A DNA stretch of 28,279 nucleotides from DASPTR01 sp041481365 (GCA_041481365.1 JBGPBS010000013.1:1-28279); one strand, 5' to 3'; positions 7,352 to 15,635 are shown, counted from the first letter of the stretch. Numbers and translations are program-made. The notes: generated by a model not told the origin, from the letters alone.

Positions 7352-8452
7352 ATGGTGACAAAGGTTGTCATGCCAAGACTCAGCTTGACGATGAAAGAGG
7401 GCAGCGTCGGCAAGTGGTACAAGAAGGAAGGCGACACTATAGAGAAGAACGAGCCTATAGTAGAAGTCATCTCAGAAAAGGCCACGTACGACGTTGAGGC
7501 CCCAGCCTCTGGGATCTTGCGAAAAATCTTCACAGAAGCAGGAGCCGAGGCTTCGGTGGATCAAGTTCTAGCCATCATAGCGGGTCCAGATGAGCCTCTT
7601 TCGGAATTAATAATAGGCACGCAGGAGATTGGGGCAGTTGAGGTAGTGAGAACAGGCATTTTGGCTTCGCCCGCTGCCAAGCGTCTTGCAAGAGAGCAAG
7701 GAATCGATTTGCCACTTGTCAAAGGCAGCGGACCAGAAGGAAGGATCGTTGAGGCTGATGTTGAGCGGATCCTCCAAGAGAGTCGCGGAGCGTTGCCAAG
7801 GGTGAAGGAAACATATCCGCTGACTGGTTTCAGAAAGACTTCGGCTGAGCGTCTATCCGAGAGCTTTAGGACAGCTCCGCACAGCACGGTAATGATGGAG
7901 GTAGACGCCTCCAAAACAGTGATCCTGCGCGAGCGACTTGGAGTATCCTATTCTGCCGTTCTCGTCGGGGCTGTGGCCAAGGCCCTTGTTGAACATCCGA
8001 TAGTGAATTCTTCATTGGAGGGAAATCAGCTGAGGATCTTCGATGAAGTCAACATAGGCATTGCGGTGGCCACAGAAAATGGCCTCGTTGTGCCTGTCAT
8101 ACACGGTGCTGATAAGAAGAGCCTTCAGGAAGTGGAGAAGACGGTTGAGGAGTTAACCTCAAAGGCCAAACAGGGAAAGCTGGTCAAGGATGAAGTCTCT
8201 AACGGCACGTTTACGATCACAAACTTGGGTGCGTTCGGGGTTGACTTTTTCATTCCTATCATAAACCCGCCTGAAGCAGCCATTCTTGCCGTTGGAGCCA
8301 TAAAGGAAAAACCAGTCGCAGTCGGCGGGAGAGTGGAAATCAGGCCCATGGTAATGTTGAGCCTGACTTACGATCATAGAATCGTGGATGGGGGCCCAGC
8401 GGCAGAGTTCCTTCGGAAGATTCGCGATAAACTTCAAGAATCTGAAGCTTGA
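7352..8452 (+). CDS. Dihydrolipoyl acyltransferase E2 component
   Basis: Accepts the acyl group from E1 on a swinging lipoyl arm and transfers it to CoA. Three parts are visible. The lipoyl domain (3-78) has the lipoylated Lys at about 43 in SEKATYDVEAP. The peripheral-subunit-binding domain (about 103-140) reads ASPAAKRLAREQGIDL then GSGPEGRI. The catalytic domain (about 155-366) ends with the active-site DHRIVDG, His at about 342. A single lipoyl domain and 366 residues make it compact. The binding domain shows that a dihydrolipoyl dehydrogenase (E3) must exist, but none is encoded in this window, nor any lipoate ligase. The start ATG is one base after the E1-beta stop, so the three genes form one transcription unit. 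Confidence 0.93.
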   Translation: MVTKVVMPRLSLTMKEGSVGKWYKKEGDTIEKNEPIVEVISEKATYDVEAPASGILRKIFTEAGAEASVDQVLAIIAGPDEPLSELIIGTQEIGAVEVVRTGILASPAAKRLAREQGIDLPLVKGSGPEGRIVEADVERILQESRGALPRVKETYPLTGFRKTSAERLSESFRTAPHSTVMMEVDASKTVILRERLGVSYSAVLVGAVAKALVEHPIVNSSLEGNQLRIFDEVNIGIAVATENGLVVPVIHGADKKSLQEVEKTVEELTSKAKQGKLVKDEVSNGTFTITNLGAFGVDFFIPIINPPEAAILAVGAIKEKPVAVGGRVEIRPMVMLSLTYDHRIVDGGPAAEFLRKIRDKLQESEA

Positions 8453-8535
8453 TGGTTTGAGCTGTTCGTACTGCCTTTTCTTTGTGATCTTGGAAAGTCT
8501 TATGTGTTTGATTATTGAAGAACGATTGAGTCGCG

Positions 8536-9561
8536 ATGAAGGTAGCAGTGTATTACGGGCCGCAAGATATACGGATAGAGGAGACTCCAACGCCAAAAAT
8601 AGGCGAAGATGAAGTTTTGGTGAATATGAAGGCCTGCGGGGTATGCGGGTCAGACCTGATGGATTGGTATCTCCAAAGCAGGGCGCCTTTGGTTCTTGGA
8701 CATGAGCCCGCAGGAATTATCACTGAGAAGGGTAGCAAAGTTGAGAGTTTCGAAGTTGGTGAACGGGTTTTCGTACACCATCACGTGGCCTGCCTGAAAT
8801 GCCACTACTGCCTACGCGGAGACTATACTCAATGCGAACAATTTCACGAGACCAACATCAGGCCCGGCGGCTTTTCTGAATGCTTTAGGGTTCCGGCACC
8901 GAATCTTCAACTTGACACTCTGAGGATTCCAAATGCTATGCCATTCGAAGAGGCAACGCTTATCGAACCCGTGGGTTGCTGCTTGCGAGCCCTGAGAAAG
9001 TGTGGCATCCAGGGAGGCGATACAGCCGCTATCATCGGCGCCGGAGCTACTGGTCTGATGCACTTGGCCCTATTGAAACTTCTCGGAGCTTCAAAAACAA
9101 TTGTCAGCGACTTGTTCGACTATCGGCTAGATGCGGCCAGAAGATTCGGTGCAGACGTGGCAGTAAACCCTGAAGAAGAAGACTTGGCAAAAGCTGTCAT
9201 GGCAGAGACCGAAGATAGAGGTGTCGACCTGGCTGTTGTCACCGCGCCAAGCTTGCAAGCGTACGCGAGTGCTATGAGCATCTGCCGCAAAGGTGGCAAG
9301 CTCTGCGTGTTTGCGCCTACTGCGCCTGGCAAATACTTGCAAGTCAGTCCGAAAGAACTGTTCTTTAAGGAAGTCAAGATAATCCCGTCCTATTCCACTT
9401 CTCACTTGGAAACGAGGGAAGCGTTGGAACTCATGAAGTCTGGAAAATTGAATTTGAAGGATCTGATAACCCATCGTTTCAAACTTGCTGACACGGCAGA
9501 GGCATTCAAAACGGCTTCAGAGAGCAAGGAAAGTTTGAAGGTTATCGTCTTGAATGGGTGA
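8536..9561 (+). CDS. Zinc-dependent medium-chain alcohol/polyol dehydrogenase (MDR), copy 1
   Basis: NAD(P)-dependent oxidation of a secondary alcohol or polyol; relatives include sorbitol, threonine and 2,3-butanediol dehydrogenases. Catalytic zinc residues are Cys37 (CGVCGSD), His56-Glu57 (LGHEPAG) and Glu144 (EPVGC). The structural zinc has four Cys at 86, 89, 92 and 100. The cofactor fold is GAGATG (168-173), with Asp192 at the end of the second strand, which favours NAD. It has 341 residues, a normal length. The gene follows E2 after 83 bases. A TATA-like cttatgtg (8499-8506) may give it its own promoter, since no ribosome site is seen before the ATG. The neighbours suggest it feeds substrate to E1/E2, but the substrate is unknown. 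Confidence 0.88.
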   Translation: MKVAVYYGPQDIRIEETPTPKIGEDEVLVNMKACGVCGSDLMDWYLQSRAPLVLGHEPAGIITEKGSKVESFEVGERVFVHHHVACLKCHYCLRGDYTQCEQFHETNIRPGGFSECFRVPAPNLQLDTLRIPNAMPFEEATLIEPVGCCLRALRKCGIQGGDTAAIIGAGATGLMHLALLKLLGASKTIVSDLFDYRLDAARRFGADVAVNPEEEDLAKAVMAETEDRGVDLAVVTAPSLQAYASAMSICRKGGKLCVFAPTAPGKYLQVSPKELFFKEVKIIPSYSTSHLETREALELMKSGKLNLKDLITHRFKLADTAEAFKTASESKESLKVIVLNG

Positions 9562-9567
9562 CGTAAG

Positions 9568-10596
9568 ATGAGGGCGGCATTGCTTTACGGTGTAAAAGAC
9601 TTGAGGATTGAGGACGTTGAACTGCCAAGGCTCCAAGCGGGCGAGGTTCTGGTAAAGGTCAAGGCGGCAACAACCTGCGGGACAGATTTGAAGATTTTTC
9701 AGAGAGGCTACGTTGAGAGAGTGATTAAGCTCCCAACAATCTTCGGGCATGAATGGGCAGGAGACGTAGTCGAAGTTAGCAAGGGCCTCGACTGGCCGAC
9801 GAAAGGGATGCGTGTTCGCGCAGGAAATAGTGCTCCGTGTCTGCATTGCACAATGTGCCAGAAGGGTAAGTACAACCTGTGCGAAAACATGATTTGGCTT
9901 TGGGGAGCATATGCCGAATACATCAGGGTTCCGGCCCGTACGGTGCTAGTAAACATGCAGGAAATTCCGTCAGATGTTGCTTATGAGGAAGCTGCCATCA
10001 CAGAACCGCTTGCCTGCGTGCTTCACGGCATTGAGATGGCGCATGTGAAGTTAGGGGACACAGTTGCAATAATCGGTGCTGGCCCAATAGGACTGTTGCA
10101 TCTTTTGACGGCGAGGAAAATGGGCGTAAAGAAGACAATATTGATCGACCTCGTGGATGAGAGGTTGAATCTTGCCGAGAAACTCGGTGCAGACGAAACC
10201 ATTAATGGCAAGACCGAGGACGTTGTTGAAAGGGTTCGCCAGCTTACAGGTGGATATGGTGCAGACGTGGCAATAGAGGCAATAGGGTTGCCAACCACTT
10301 GGGAACAGGCTCTTAGGGTAGTGAGCAAAGGCGGCACCGTCTTGGAATTCGGCGGATGCCCTCCTGGAACCGAGATTAAGGTTAACGCTGAAATGGTTCA
10401 CTATGGGGAGCTTGCTGTCCTAGGCGCTTTTCACGCGACTCCGCTGCATTTCAGAAAAGCCCTGGATATGATAGCGTCAAGAACAATCGACGTGAGACCT
10501 CTCGTCACAAGGGAAATGAAGCTTGACGAGATCAAGGGAGCTTTTGAGATACTCTCAACGTCCAAAACAGAGGTCAAAATAGTCATAACTCCATAA
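9568..10596 (+). CDS. Zinc-dependent medium-chain alcohol/polyol dehydrogenase (MDR), copy 2
   Basis: Second MDR dehydrogenase, six bases after the first and preceded by ggtga, so it is co-translated. Catalytic zinc residues are Cys37 (TTCGTD), His61-Glu62 (GHEWAG) and Glu146 (TEPLAC). Structural zinc Cys are at 91, 94, 97 and 105. The cofactor fold is GAGPIG (170-175) with Asp194 after ILID, suggesting NAD. It has 342 residues. It differs clearly from copy 1 throughout, so this is not a recent duplication, and the two probably act on different alcohols or on successive steps. Polyol, threonine or butanediol substrates are all possible. Confidence 0.88.
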   Translation: MRAALLYGVKDLRIEDVELPRLQAGEVLVKVKAATTCGTDLKIFQRGYVERVIKLPTIFGHEWAGDVVEVSKGLDWPTKGMRVRAGNSAPCLHCTMCQKGKYNLCENMIWLWGAYAEYIRVPARTVLVNMQEIPSDVAYEEAAITEPLACVLHGIEMAHVKLGDTVAIIGAGPIGLLHLLTARKMGVKKTILIDLVDERLNLAEKLGADETINGKTEDVVERVRQLTGGYGADVAIEAIGLPTTWEQALRVVSKGGTVLEFGGCPPGTEIKVNAEMVHYGELAVLGAFHATPLHFRKALDMIASRTIDVRPLVTREMKLDEIKGAFEILSTSKTEVKIVITP

Positions 10597-10732
10597 TCTT
10601 ACGCATGTAGCTTCTCTAGCATATTCCGAGAAATGGTCCCGCAAAGCTAGCGCGTGCTTTCTAGGAACTGACTCTGCGTCCCTTGGCTCATGTAGTTAAG
10701 CCCATTTGAAGTGCCCACGATGGAGGAGAACT

Positions 10733-12097
10733 TCAATTCAACATATTGTAGACAGCATCCGTGAGGTGTTCATATGGTTTGCCCAGAATGCTGTAACCCT
10801 TTTCTCCAAGGTATTTTCGAACGTAGAATTGTGTCATTCCCTTGAAGATGGCAAATTTGAGTTTGGTTTCGGAAAAGGGAGAACGGAAAAGCAGCCTGTG
10901 CTTTATTAAATGAAACCCTTCAGGTTCTTCCCAGTCGTTGGAAATCATCTTGTTTTTTACTCGTTCAAAGAGAGGTGTACCTGGAATCGGATACGGCAAG
11001 GTGAAGGAAAGATAATCCAGCGGGAGTGATGATCCGAATCTGACACTATCCAGAATCGTTTTGTCACTCTCACCAGGGTATCCCAATATGAAGAATGCGC
11101 CAACCTGGATTCCGGCTTTCTTAAAAGTGTAGACGGCGTCTTTGGCTTGTTTTGTGGTCGCCTTTTTTCTCATGATTCTTAGGACTGAATCGTTGCCGGA
11201 CTCTATTCCAAAGAATACTCGTACGCATCCTGCTTTCTTCATTTTCGCCGCAACTCTTGAGTCTACGGTATCAACTCGTGATAGGCATTCCCAACAGATG
11301 TTGACACGGCTGCGAATCAGTTCATTGCATATATCCAGTAGCCTCTCTCGGTTTAGCGTGAAGCAATCATCAGCAAACCATATCCTCTCGTAGCCCAGTG
11401 CCTTGATTGCTTCAACTTCATGGGCTATGTTTGGGGCTGTTCTCGATCTGAATCTATTGCCAAATATAGGTCTGCTGCAGAAATCACATTGAAACGGGCA
11501 ACCCCTCGAGGTAATCAATGACGTGGTGGTGTAGCCGAACTTTTTCGAATAGTAGTCCTTGTAGGCCTGATTGTCAAACAATTCTCTAGCTGGGAACGGA
11601 AGACTGTCAAGATCTTCCAAAAAACCCCGAGTAGGAGTGGACACAGTCTTGTCCTTATTTTTGAAAGCAATTCCTCTCACTTTCCCAAGTTCTGCGGGAT
11701 CACCATTCTGAATTGCATTGACCAATTCAAGCGTAGTCCGTTCGCCTTCCCCGATGGCTACGACGTCAAAAGAGTCAAGGAAATCTGCGGGATCTGATGT
11801 TGGGAGTGGTCCACCTGCAACGAGGAGTTTGCAGTCTTTTCTAAGAACGTGAGCCATTCGAAGGGCTTTCTCTTTCATTGAAAACATGATTTGAATTCCT
11901 ATTATGTCTGGTCGTGAGAGTCTGATTTTTTCCAGAGCCGCGGCTTCACTGAGAAAGGTGCAATCCACTAGCTGGACTGAGACTCCATGCTCTTTCAAAT
12001 ATCCAGCTATGTAGCCCAATCCAAGAGGTGGAAACCTGAAAATTGAATTATCATTGGAAGGCTGAGAATAAGGATAGACCAATGTTACCCGCGTCAT
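10733..12097 (-). CDS. B12-binding-domain radical SAM protein
   Basis: Radical SAM enzyme of the class with an N-terminal cobalamin-binding-like domain (about 1-140), a radical SAM barrel (about 190-400) and a C-terminal tail. The cluster motif is SRGCPFQCDFC with Cys at 200, 204 and 207. Further barrel features are WFADDCFTLNRE, FFGIESGNDSVLRIMRKK and FILGYPGES. The cobalamin region has FPPLGLGYIAGYL and IGEGERT, but I see no DxHxxG, so a base-off cobalamin is doubtful. Relatives methylate or rearrange lipids, hopanoids and cofactors; the substrate here cannot be inferred. It has 454 residues. It lies six bases after the preceding unknown gene, so the two share a transcript. Confidence 0.88.
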   Translation of the reverse strand: MTRVTLVYPYSQPSNDNSIFRFPPLGLGYIAGYLKEHGVSVQLVDCTFLSEAAALEKIRLSRPDIIGIQIMFSMKEKALRMAHVLRKDCKLLVAGGPLPTSDPADFLDSFDVVAIGEGERTTLELVNAIQNGDPAELGKVRGIAFKNKDKTVSTPTRGFLEDLDSLPFPARELFDNQAYKDYYSKKFGYTTTSLITSRGCPFQCDFCSRPIFGNRFRSRTAPNIAHEVEAIKALGYERIWFADDCFTLNRERLLDICNELIRSRVNICWECLSRVDTVDSRVAAKMKKAGCVRVFFGIESGNDSVLRIMRKKATTKQAKDAVYTFKKAGIQVGAFFILGYPGESDKTILDSVRFGSSLPLDYLSFTLPYPIPGTPLFERVKNKMISNDWEEPEGFHLIKHRLLFRSPFSETKLKFAIFKGMTQFYVRKYLGEKGYSILGKPYEHLTDAVYNMLN

Positions 12098-12103
12098 ATT
12101 CCA

Positions 12104-12970
12104 TCATACACCTAGGATTTCAATCACATATTCCAGACCAGCATTCCCAGGTCTGACCTCATAGTCCAATCCTACCCAATCCAAGGAATCCTTAAGAAAC
12201 TCCCGCCCCCTGCGTAAAACACAGCCTCCCAATCTCCACAGGCGGAAACCAAATCCACTTTGTGGATCGATTAGACTGGCCCATTCAGCGTTTATTCCGT
12301 TCCAGGCACCTATTTCTTCATCAGCCAGACTTATTTCCTGAGAATCTACGTATTTCCTGAAGAATCTCGATCCCTGCTCGTTCAGCATGAAAATTCCTCG
12401 TATTCTCTCCCTCTTCAGATGGCTGAAGTCCGCTTTCACCAGAATGCGCTGTCTATCTATTGTGAAGGTCACCATTACCTTGCCCAGTGGCTCAGCCTTG
12501 AGGAAAGTCGTGCCTATGCTGATTTCTCCGGTAAACTTCTTGAAGCTCAAAAATCGGAATCTCGAATGCTTCTGATACAGGCTCGCCAAGTAGGCGAAAA
12601 AACTGCGGACCGTTCGATTTTCAAGATTGACGTTTCTGAACTTGTTCCTAGATATTCTGTCCATTACAAATTCCTTCCGAATGATCCAACGACTGCCATA
12701 TCGAGAAAGATATACTCTTGAAGTTCCTGAGAAATATGTCTCATCTGAGCAAACGAGAACAGGAAGCCCGAAGCCTGTTCCTTCTCCTACGATCTCTGTT
12801 CCCTTGAAGACCAAAATCAAGCCTTTCTGCAGGTCAGCTATCTTCCAATTATGCGGCCTCGTATCTGAATAGACACGTAGGCCCACATGATTTGACACAG
12901 CAGTAGTGAACATGTTGATCGGTGAGAAGCTGAGACCGTGTTCGTCGTTGGATGATAAGACTGAAGACAT
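12104..12970 (-). CDS. Conserved-looking protein of unknown function, 288 aa
   Basis: I do not recognise the family with certainty. The protein is soluble, with no signal peptide and no membrane segment. It is rich in beta strands, with many aromatic and basic residues. Notable stretches are GLILVFKGTEIVGEGTGFG near residues 50-68, VLVCSDETYFSGTS just after, a lone DRISRNKFRN, and a basic middle with RFRFLSFKKF. The pattern of alternating strands in the second half could be a jelly-roll or beta-sandwich. It is the first gene of a two-gene unit with the radical SAM protein. Upstream (12994-13044) is a two-stem inverted repeat in the presumed leader. It could be a partner or a substrate-binding protein of the radical SAM enzyme, but that is a guess from position alone. 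Confidence 0.7.
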   Translation of the reverse strand: MSSVLSSNDEHGLSFSPINMFTTAVSNHVGLRVYSDTRPHNWKIADLQKGLILVFKGTEIVGEGTGFGLPVLVCSDETYFSGTSRVYLSRYGSRWIIRKEFVMDRISRNKFRNVNLENRTVRSFFAYLASLYQKHSRFRFLSFKKFTGEISIGTTFLKAEPLGKVMVTFTIDRQRILVKADFSHLKRERIRGIFMLNEQGSRFFRKYVDSQEISLADEEIGAWNGINAEWASLIDPQSGFGFRLWRLGGCVLRRGREFLKDSLDWVGLDYEVRPGNAGLEYVIEILGV

Positions 12971-12993
12971 TCTGAAGCTCCCTTAATTTCACT

Positions 12994-13067
12994 CTTGAAA
13001 CCAGGCCATGTGAATTTGGCCTGTACAGTTCTTAAGGTTTCAAGGGCAAAATGTATAGTTCATAAAT
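12994..13067 (-). promoter_or_regulatory. TATA-like box and two-stem hairpin in the leader of the 12970 gene
   Basis: On the minus strand atttatga (13060-13067) is a TATA-like box that would place the transcript start near 13037. At or beside that start begins an inverted repeat: cttgaaacc (12994-13002) with ggtttcaag (13036-13044), enclosing caggcca (13002-13008) with tggcctg (13017-13023). The stems are 9 and 7 bp. The hairpin ends about 23 bases before the start codon at 12970. It may be a structured leader, an operator or the end of a lost element. Confidence 0.45.
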
Positions 13068-13200
13068 CAAAACAGTCGAAGACGGAGGCTACGACCTCAT
13101 CGCGATGGGAAGCAAAGGACGCGGCACTGTAAGGCGATTGGTGCTCAGAAGCGTAAGCGACCACGCATCCACCATGCAAATCGTTCCGTTCTGCCAGTAG
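13066..13200 (+). pseudogene. C-terminal remnant of a universal stress protein (UspA)
   Basis: A frame without any start codon (an in-frame TAA at 13063-13065 precedes it) reads VEDGGYDLIAMGSKGRG, then VRRLVLRSVSDHAS and ends at TAG 13198-13200. This matches the end of UspA domains, where YDLIVMGSRG is followed by a glycine-rich ATP loop G-x2-G-x9-G-S. Here the last Gly is Arg (RS). The final strand, usually P-V-L-V-V, has become MQIVPFCQ. About 100 N-terminal residues of the domain are missing. Nothing upstream resembles the lost part, so it is a relic rather than a frameshifted gene. Confidence 0.75.
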
Positions 13201-13334
13201 AACAGAAAGCAGCAAAGACGCAACGAATGCATCGCAAAAGTGCCGTTTCAGTATTTGCATTGCCAATCTTCCCTCACTATCTACCTATAATTCATATCTG
13301 CAAATTGAGTCATGAAATTCACTTGCTCATGCAT

Positions 13335-13361
13335 CTTTAATAGAGTCTATACCTGTAGGTA
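13335..13361 (+). promoter_or_regulatory. TATA-like box and short palindrome before the DUF365 gene
   Basis: ctttaata (13335-13342) lies 34 bases before the ATG at 13376, giving a predicted start near 13365 and a leader of about 11 bases. Between them tacctgtaggta (13350-13361) is an inverted repeat of two 5-bp arms, a possible operator. A similar ctacctata sits further up near 13291. Confidence 0.35.
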
Positions 13362-13375
13362 GCGATAGAAGCCCG

Positions 13376-13777
13376 ATGGTAGAGATTGAAGCTTACGTTC
13401 TCAGAATAGTGGCCGACTACTGGGTTGACCATGTGTTTAACATGGCGATTTACTACACAAACCTTCGCAGAAGGTGGAAGCCTGATCAGACCACGGTCTT
13501 CGTACATAAGACCGAATCTGGAGACGCCGTCGTCGGCTATGGCGTCATAGAAAACGTCTGCCAACAGAATGAGCTTTCCAGAGACGAAAGACTAGAATCA
13601 GAGAAGTGGAAACAGGCACTAGTTCTCAAATACGTTATCAGATTTGAAAGACCGTTGCAAATCAAGAAAACATTTCTCAAAGAACCGAAGTTTCGAGGAA
13701 GATACTTGCACGGACTAACGCTTGATAAAGAGCAATTAGACTCAATCCTGAGCCAAGCTGAGTCGCTGTCGAAATAA
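13376..13777 (+). CDS. DUF365 family protein (PUA/EVE-like fold)
   Basis: A 133-residue protein that I place in DUF365, an archaeal family of unknown function. The match rests on the strand-rich core with GDAVVGYGVIENV (about 50-62), followed by a charged helix (NELSRDERLESEKW), then a strand VIRFERPLQIKK and the ending GRYLHGLTLDKEQLDSIL, where the family has a KGKRLHG-type motif. The fold resembles small PUA/ASCH/EVE modules that bind modified bases or RNA, but no role is known. It is single, with its own TATA-like box upstream and a T-rich run 33 bases after the stop. The ATG at 13376 is the first in frame after that box. Confidence 0.7.
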   Translation: MVEIEAYVLRIVADYWVDHVFNMAIYYTNLRRRWKPDQTTVFVHKTESGDAVVGYGVIENVCQQNELSRDERLESEKWKQALVLKYVIRFERPLQIKKTFLKEPKFRGRYLHGLTLDKEQLDSILSQAESLSK

Positions 13778-13810
13778 CACGCCCGCGCCAACTAGAAAGA
13801 CAAAAGAAGC

Positions 13811-13827
13811 TCTTTTCCTTTTTTTGG
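13811..13827 (+). terminator. T-rich terminator after the DUF365 gene
   Basis: tcttttcctttttttgg, with a run of seven T, starts 33 bases after the stop codon at 13777. Archaeal RNA polymerase stops at such T-runs without needing a hairpin. Confidence 0.5.
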
Positions 13828-13934
13828 TCCTACATGACTTGCAGAAGAAAAATTATCCAGGAAAGTGTCATGGGTTGATAATGCGACCTCTCTTGAATCT
13901 GTGATTCCAAGTCTTCCTCCATGCTTATGAAAGA

Positions 13935-13942
13935 GCTTAAAT
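13935..13942 (+). promoter_or_regulatory. TATA-like box of the CTP synthase gene
   Basis: gcttaaat lies 36 bases before the ATG at 13971, so transcription should start near 13962-13966. This makes the ATG at 13941, which overlaps the box, an unlikely start. Confidence 0.45.
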
Positions 13943-13970
13943 GCTGATTTCGGTTTATCGTCTTGTTATT

Positions 13971-15611
13971 ATGGGGAGAACCTGTTTGGTTAGGTTTATT
14001 TTTGTTACTGGCGGAGTGTTGAGTTCTGTTGGAAAGGGAATTTTGACTTCTTCTGTCGGCAAGATGCTTCAGACGAGGGGTCTGAAAGTTACAGTTGTGA
14101 AGATTGACCCGTACGTGAACGTTGATGCGGGAACCATGAATCCATACATGCACGGCGAAGTCTACGTAACCGATGATGGCGGCGAGACCGATCTGGATCT
14201 GGGCTGGTATGAACGTTTTCTGGACTTGGATTTGAAGACTGAAAATAACGTCACCACGGGCATGGTCTACAAGGCGGTCATCGAGAAGGAACGCAGGGGG
14301 GATTTCCTAGGTCGATGCGTACAGATCGTGCCTCACATCACCAATGAGATTAAGCATCGCATTCGCAGCGTGGCGAAAAGCTCTGGCGTCGACGTGATCC
14401 TAACTGAGGTAGGAGGCACCGTGGGAGACATCGAAGGTCAGCCCTTTCTCGAGGCCATCCGACAAATGCGTTTGGAAGAAGGTGTTGAGAATACTCTGTA
14501 CATCCACGTTGCCCTTGTGCCGGTTCTAGATGTCACGAAAGAGATGAAAACGAAGCCTCTTCAGCACAGCGTTAACGAGCTGAGACGCATCGGCATACAG
14601 CCTGACGTTATCGTTGCAAGAAGTCCAGAAATGATAGATCCTGAATCTCGAAGTAAGATCGCGCTTTTCGGGACAATCCCAGAGGATGCAGTTTTCTGCT
14701 CTTACAATGTCGAGTCCATTTATCAGGTTCCGCTGATCTTGGACGACCAGGGAATGGGCGATTTCATATGCACGCGGTTCGGTTTCACAGACCAGAAGAA
14801 GGACTTCAGAGACTGGAAGCAGTTCGTCAACGCGATCTTGAACCCCGAGCATGAGGTGAATATTGCCTTGGTAGGCAAATACGCTGGACTTACAGACAGC
14901 TATGTAAGCATGAACGAAGCGCTGCGGCATGGCGGGGCCGCGTGCAAGACTAAGGTTTGCCTCCAATACTTGGAGGCGGAAAAACTTGAAAAGAACCCGA
15001 AGGCCGTGGAAGCCCTGAAGGATTCTGACGGAATCTTTGTTCCATACGGCTTCGGCCCTCGGGGCACTGAGGGAAAAATAATGGCCATACAGTTCGCAAG
15101 GGAGAATAACATCCCATTCCTAGGAATATGCTACGGGTTCCAGCTTGCAGTGGTCGAGTTTGCCCGACACGTTTGTGGTCTTGAGGACGCGAACAGCACA
15201 GAGATTAACCCTAGCGCCTCAAGTCCTGTGATCGACCTGATGCCCGAACAAAGAGGAATAGAGATTAAGGGCGCAACGATGCGCTTGGGAGCACATAAGA
15301 TAATTGTCAAGCCGGACACTCTGGCGTGCAGGATGTATAGGAATGAGGAAATCTGTGAGCGGCATAGGCACAGGTTTGAGGTCAACCTTGATTATCTAGA
15401 AAGACTAGAGAAAAATGGGTTGGCATTCTCGGGCAAGAGCACAGATGGCCGCAGGATGGAAATTCTGGAGCTTCCAGACAGTTTCTTCTTCTTCGCGTCG
15501 CAGTTTCATGGAGAATTCAAGAGCCGTCCTGGCAAACCCGATCCGGAGTACTATGGCTTTATCAAGTCTTGTCTGAACAAGAAATTGGGCAAGCCTAGAC
15601 CAGAGTTCTAG
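13971..15611 (+). CDS. pyrG: CTP synthase
   Basis: Makes CTP from UTP, ATP and glutamine. The N-terminal synthetase domain is typical: FIFVTGGVLSSVGKGI, KIDPYVNVDAGTMNPYMHGEV, TDDGGETDLDLGWYERF and GDIEGQPFLEAIRQ. The C-terminal glutaminase domain keeps the triad Cys387 (LGICYGFQ), His513 and Glu515 (QFHGEF). Several neighbours are unusual: VPYGFGPRG where an oxyanion Gly-Gly is usual (Tyr359), FHGEF for FHPEF, SFFFFASQ for HPFFVA-Q, and GATMRLG for GGTMRLG. The protein has 546 residues. I chose ATG 13971 because a TATA-like box (13935-13942) overlaps the longer start at 13941. The gene runs towards the CBS gene with 24 bases between them. Confidence 0.92.
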   Translation: MGRTCLVRFIFVTGGVLSSVGKGILTSSVGKMLQTRGLKVTVVKIDPYVNVDAGTMNPYMHGEVYVTDDGGETDLDLGWYERFLDLDLKTENNVTTGMVYKAVIEKERRGDFLGRCVQIVPHITNEIKHRIRSVAKSSGVDVILTEVGGTVGDIEGQPFLEAIRQMRLEEGVENTLYIHVALVPVLDVTKEMKTKPLQHSVNELRRIGIQPDVIVARSPEMIDPESRSKIALFGTIPEDAVFCSYNVESIYQVPLILDDQGMGDFICTRFGFTDQKKDFRDWKQFVNAILNPEHEVNIALVGKYAGLTDSYVSMNEALRHGGAACKTKVCLQYLEAEKLEKNPKAVEALKDSDGIFVPYGFGPRGTEGKIMAIQFARENNIPFLGICYGFQLAVVEFARHVCGLEDANSTEINPSASSPVIDLMPEQRGIEIKGATMRLGAHKIIVKPDTLACRMYRNEEICERHRHRFEVNLDYLERLEKNGLAFSGKSTDGRRMEILELPDSFFFFASQFHGEFKSRPGKPDPEYYGFIKSCLNKKLGKPRPEF

Positions 15612-15635
15612 CAGGCCGAACATTGGTCGAGAAGA

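Noticed and set aside
8453..8535. Small open frames across the E2 to MDR junction
   Set aside because: They overlap the confirmed ends of E2 and the start of the dehydrogenase and show no coding character.
13941..13970. Longer CTP synthase start at 13941
   Set aside because: It overlaps a TATA-like box, and the extra residues are not part of the family.
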